Position numbers and translations under genes: made by a program
Notes under the pieces: model-generated
What the model was told of the DNA's origin: nothing
The model's database searches: none
What the model saw: the letters and a program-made list of their open reading frames with translations, nothing else
NCBI RefSeq assembly: GCF_000419685.1
Contig: NZ_ATTM01000002.1
Coordinates: 416,993-480,992 of the forward strand
Origin: Flavobacterium antarcticum DSM 19726
Lineage (GTDB): Bacteria > Bacteroidota > Bacteroidia > Flavobacteriales > Flavobacteriaceae
Length of the DNA: 64,000 bases
Direction: 5' to 3'
Shown: positions 61,634 through 64,000 of the stretch, piece by piece
How positions within the stretch are numbered: position 1 is the first letter of the stretch
Layout: every line of letters starts with the position of its first letter

Positions 61634-62422
61634 ATGAAAAAACTATACATTATTGCCAGCCTTTTATTCCTCGCACTAGCTTCGTGCTCGAGTAGCGATG
61701 GGGATTCTAGTGGACCTGTAAGCCCATTTATACCCTTAAACGCCTCGTCGAGCTGGGTTTATGATGTGAAACTAAATGGTGAACTTATTGGTCGAGATTC
61801 GCTTTACGTAAGCGGAGAAAATACTATAAATGGTACCATTTACCAAAAATTAAAAACAAAAGAAGTTCCAAACGGATTTTACACGAATGCGTTAAACAAT
61901 AACAATATTCGTAAAAGTGGCGATAAATTACTTATTAGTGGAAGTACAGGTTTGGGATTAGCTGAATTTCTCCCAGTAAATATTGAAGTTAATGATTTCA
62001 TACTTTTTAAAGAAAATAGTATTGCTAATGCACAACTTGATGCTATTTCGGGGACTGCGGAACAAGATTTAGACGGGCTTCCATTAAAAATTGATTATAC
62101 TTTAAAAACCTTTTTTAAAGAATCATTAGCTACTTTTACTGTTCCTGGAAAAGAAACGTATTCTAATGTAAAAGTGATTAAACTTATTACCAACTTAAAA
62201 GTATCCACAGTTTACTTAATACCCGTTGTCAATACACCATTTCCTGTGTCAATACTCAATGCACAAGATGTAATTATATCCCTCCAGTATTATGCTGAAG
62301 GTGTAGGAATGATTTATTCGAAAACAGATATTAACTATCAATTAAACGATTTTTCTGAATTTGGAATCGAACTACCGATACCACAACAAGGCTCAAATTC
62401 TATAGAGGAATTTCTAGATTAA
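61634..62422 (+). CDS. Lipoprotein, hypothetical
   Basis: A 262-residue predicted lipoprotein. The signal peptide ends in a lipobox ALASC with Cys18, followed by a Ser/Asp/Gly-rich linker (SSSDGDSSG), a common Bacteroidota arrangement in which acidic residues after Cys can direct export to the outer surface. The mature domain is mostly beta, with WVYDVKLNGELIGRDSLYVSG near the start read in part. No enzymatic motif is visible. The function is unknown. It is 128 bases before a beta-barrel gene with its own -7 box. Confidence 0.75.
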   Translation: MKKLYIIASLLFLALASCSSSDGDSSGPVSPFIPLNASSSWVYDVKLNGELIGRDSLYVSGENTINGTIYQKLKTKEVPNGFYTNALNNNNIRKSGDKLLISGSTGLGLAEFLPVNIEVNDFILFKENSIANAQLDAISGTAEQDLDGLPLKIDYTLKTFFKESLATFTVPGKETYSNVKVIKLITNLKVSTVYLIPVVNTPFPVSILNAQDVIISLQYYAEGVGMIYSKTDINYQLNDFSEFGIELPIPQQGSNSIEEFLD

Positions 62423-62517
62423 TGAAATTGAAATCCAAGTAAAATTATATATAAAAACTAATGTAATTTTGTAACACAATTTAAAAATAATACAACTTAT
62501 AATTCATTTTATGAGGG

Positions 62518-62525
62518 TATATTTG
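62518..62525 (+). promoter_or_regulatory. -7 box TATATTTG before the small barrel gene
   Basis: Perfect TAnnTTTG match. Predicted start near 62532, leader about 19 bases. Confidence 0.5.
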
Positions 62526-62550
62526 CAAGACAAACATTTATAAAACAATT

Positions 62551-63048
62551 ATGAAAAAATTAATTTTATCAGCAGTAATGCTAGTTGGTTTAGCATTTGC
62601 ATCGAATGCTCAAGAAATCAGTAAAAACGCTTTGGGTTTACGTTTAGGAGATAATGATGGTTTTGGTGCAGAAATTTCTTACCAAAGAGCTTTAGGAAGC
62701 AACAACCGTTTAGAGGTAGATTTAGGAATCAGAAATAATGATCATTATGACTCGTTTAAATTAGTTGGATTATACCAATGGGTTTGGAACATTGACGGAG
62801 GATTCAATTGGTATGCTGGTGTTGGTGGTGGTGTAGGAAGTTATAGTATCGACAAAAAACATAATGATAATGATTTTGAAAGTAGTGGTACTTACTTCTT
62901 GGCTGCAGGTAACTTAGGTATTGAATATAATTTTGATATTCCATTGATGTTATCTTTAGATATTAGACCAGAATTGTATTTTGGAGATGATTTCAGAGAT
63001 GATAATTTTGGACCAGATATCGCATTAGGTATTCGTTACCAATTCTAA
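62551..63048 (+). CDS. Small outer-membrane beta-barrel protein
   Basis: A 165-residue exported protein. Signal peptide about 1-20 (ending SNAQ). About eight amphipathic strands follow, such as LGLRLGDNDGFGAEISYQRAL read in part, YAGVGGGVGSYSI and LGIEYNFDIP, ending in ALGIRYQF with the terminal Phe needed for barrel assembly. It is at the small end of the family (OmpA-like/OprF-like barrel size). The role is unknown; such proteins often are structural. A strong terminator follows. Confidence 0.85.
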   Translation: MKKLILSAVMLVGLAFASNAQEISKNALGLRLGDNDGFGAEISYQRALGSNNRLEVDLGIRNNDHYDSFKLVGLYQWVWNIDGGFNWYAGVGGGVGSYSIDKKHNDNDFESSGTYFLAAGNLGIEYNFDIPLMLSLDIRPELYFGDDFRDDNFGPDIALGIRYQF

Positions 63049-63089
63049 TTGAAAAAAGTAAATTAACTAAGTTTCAGTTATACATATTA

Positions 63090-63128
63090 AAATCACCTAC
63101 AAATTATATTTGTAGGTGATTTTTTTTT
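63090..63128 (+). terminator. Intrinsic terminator of the small barrel gene
   Basis: Fifteen-base arms AAATCACCTACAAAT (63090-63104) and ATTTGTAGGTGATTT (63108-63122), 3-base loop, followed by further T residues to 63128. Confidence 0.9.
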
Positions 63129-63466
63129 GAATAAAGTCAATGTTTTACCAAACAAGAATGGCAATTGAAATAATAATCGTGTGAGAACTCAAGTAGTCAA
63201 TTTATTTTGAGAGCATTTTAAGAACTACGGAATAAAGTTTATATAAAATACGAAATGTAATTTATTTGAGCGTTGAAAATTTTCAGAATTAACCTACTAC
63301 AAATCATAATTATAAAACAACAACTTAGACCGCTGTAAAAATCTAACGCTAAGAATTTTTAAACTGATTATCGCAATAGTGAACTCGTAGAAAATATTCT
63401 AAAAAATAGGATAATTGGAAGAAATATTTAAGTAGATTTTATGCTATTTAAAGATACAATATTCTT

Positions 63467-63488
63467 AAATATATCGTACGATATATTT
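63467..63488. repeat. Perfect 22-bp palindrome
   Basis: Eleven bases AAATATATCGT (63467-63477) are followed directly by their inverse complement ACGATATATTT (63478-63488), with the GTAC centre intact. It has no loop, so it is more like a protein-binding site than a terminator. No gene sits within 180 bases downstream. Confidence 0.7.
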
Positions 63489-63672
63489 TACTTTGAGTAA
63501 TCAAAGAAATGATTGATAAACAATTATATAATGAATATCAAGAGGTTAGATTCCTCATAATATTAAAAGAGCTATGTATAAAAGATAAAAAATTTTAGCT
63601 CTTATAGTAAAAAGTGGATATACTAATTTAGCTAGGAGTTTAAGTTAAGAGAAAAAACCTTAATTTTAACTT

Positions 63673-63972
63673 ATGACAACAGATAGAAAAAAATATGATG
63701 CAGCATTTAAGATAAAAGCTGTAGAATTAAGTAATGAACGTTCTAACATTACTGAATTAGCTAGAGAATTAGGTATCCGAGTTAGTATGCTTTATAAATG
63801 GCGCAAGGATTACGATAAGTTTGGTTCTAATAGTTTTCCTGGTAATGGAATTATAAAACAGACAGCAGAACAAAAATTAATTAGCGAATTAGAGGCGAGA
63901 TTAAAAGAAGCTGAATTAGAACGAGATATATTAAAAAAAGCAGTGGGCATTTTTTCCAAGAGCGGTCGATGA
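63673..63972 (+). CDS. IS3-family transposase OrfA
   Basis: A 99-residue DNA-binding part of an IS3-type transposase. The HTH_Tnp_1 domain (about 5-55) has RKKYDAAFKIKAVELSNE and LARELGIRVSMLYKWRKDY. A leucine-zipper-like helix follows (about 65-90, EQKLISELEARLKEAELE), ending in the IFSKSGR tail that is typical of OrfA. A run of seven A residues at 63933-63939 lies in the last part. The stop TGA overlaps the ATG of orfB (ATGA at 63969-63972). It appears full length. Confidence 0.92.
   Translation: MTTDRKKYDAAFKIKAVELSNERSNITELARELGIRVSMLYKWRKDYDKFGSNSFPGNGIIKQTAEQKLISELEARLKEAELERDILKKAVGIFSKSGR
63933..63939 (+). other. Slippery A-run for programmed -1 frameshifting (orfA/orfB)
   Basis: In the orfA frame the sequence reads tta-aaa-aaa-gca, giving A_AAA_AAA. 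After a -1 shift the frame runs without stops through SSGHFFQERSMIFGFIKNHA to the window end. IS3 elements make the OrfAB fusion transposase in this way. Confidence 0.6.
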
Positions 63973-64000
63973 TATTTGGTTTTATTAAAAATCATGCAAA
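63969..64000 (+). CDS. IS3-family transposase OrfB, first 11 codons
   Basis: Only the first codons are in the window: MIFGFIKNHAK. This matches the start of OrfB proteins, where FIKxHA precedes the HTH and the DDE integrase core (not visible here). It overlaps the orfA stop in the -1 frame. It could be translated alone by re-initiation, or as an OrfAB fusion after slippage at 63933-63939. Whether the rest is intact cannot be told. Confidence 0.75.
   Translation, partial: MIFGFIKNHA

Larger units (their letters stand above)
63049..63672 (+). other. Gene-poor AT-rich stretch before the IS element
   Basis: 624 bases with no supported gene. It holds the terminator at 63090-63128, a perfect 22-base palindrome at 63467-63488, and then about 180 bases running into the transposase gene. 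A 29-codon frame (63508-63597) starting MIDKQLYNEYQEV is too short to call, and a frame ending LIVKSGYTNLARSLS at about 63645 could be gene debris. The left end of the IS must lie somewhere in this stretch, but I cannot fix it. Confidence 0.6.
63673..64000 (+). mobile_element. IS3-family insertion sequence, left part (cut by window end)
   Basis: An orfA gene, an overlapping orfB start in the -1 frame and a slippery A-run together are the IS3 layout. The element continues beyond 64000. Its left end lies upstream of 63673 but was not identified because the right end is needed for comparison. Confidence 0.85.

Noticed and set aside
63508..63597. 29-codon frame between palindrome and IS
   Set aside because: Too short, no partner or conservation visible, within gene debris; not called as a gene.

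Overview
The window is an AT-rich chromosomal segment of a member of the Flavobacteriaceae, most like Flavobacterium. Signs of this are the Bacteroidota-type -7 boxes (TAnnTTTG) in front of many genes, weak or absent Shine-Dalgarno sequences, a six-repeat ribosomal protein S1 with an Asn-rich tail, a YtxJ-type bacilliredoxin, and many flavobacterial family proteins (DUF2911, DUF4476, PorT-like barrels, TPR histidine kinases). About 55 genes are supported. Nearly all are intact, and neighbouring transcription units are separated by clear intrinsic terminators, several of them shared by convergent genes. I saw no tRNA, rRNA, CRISPR array, prophage or classical riboswitch.

Layout. 1-4.9 kb: end of dihydroorotase (pyrC) with a small membrane protein and an esterase, a PhnP-like metallo-hydrolase, a large protein of unknown function, and a bacilliredoxin. 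5-17.3 kb: clpB, a PAS histidine kinase, a fasciclin protein, rpsA, guaB, a TPR histidine kinase, HMG-CoA lyase and pyrD. 17.5-21.9 kb: an envelope operon (lipoprotein, barrel, YtxH, holin-X-like, hypothetical) followed by a BamA/TamA-like protein. 22-29.8 kb: PIG-L deacetylase, a 35-residue membrane protein just ahead of a sodium:solute symporter, a DUF2911 protein, and an SRPBCC / atypical SDR / photolyase operon. 29.9-36 kb: two tandem HAD phosphatases, then a complete cyanophycin locus (cphA diverging from cphB and an isoaspartyl peptidase). 36-50.7 kb: patatin and M1 aminopeptidase, DUF1697, recG, an RND efflux operon and pheT. 50.9-63 kb: DoxD/DoxA fusion, LytS/LytTR pair, AraC regulator with a heme-binding-like protein, FAH-family hydrolase, DUF4476, a dicarboxylate symporter with chorismate synthase, a lipoprotein and a barrel. 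The last 0.9 kb is a gene-poor AT-rich stretch leading into an IS3-family element cut by the window end.

How the genes work together. The clearest pathway is cyanophycin storage and mobilisation: CphA polymerises Asp and Arg, CphB cuts the polymer to beta-Asp-Arg, and the isoaspartyl peptidase splits that dipeptide. The RND operon encodes a full adaptor-pump-channel efflux system. pyrC and pyrD both serve UMP synthesis but lie 16 kb apart. Most of the window is ordinary chromosome. The points most worth a second look are the cyanophycin locus, the 35-residue symporter-linked peptide, the SDR without its catalytic tyrosine, the DoxD/DoxA fusion, and the 22-bp perfect palindrome in the gene-poor stretch before the IS.
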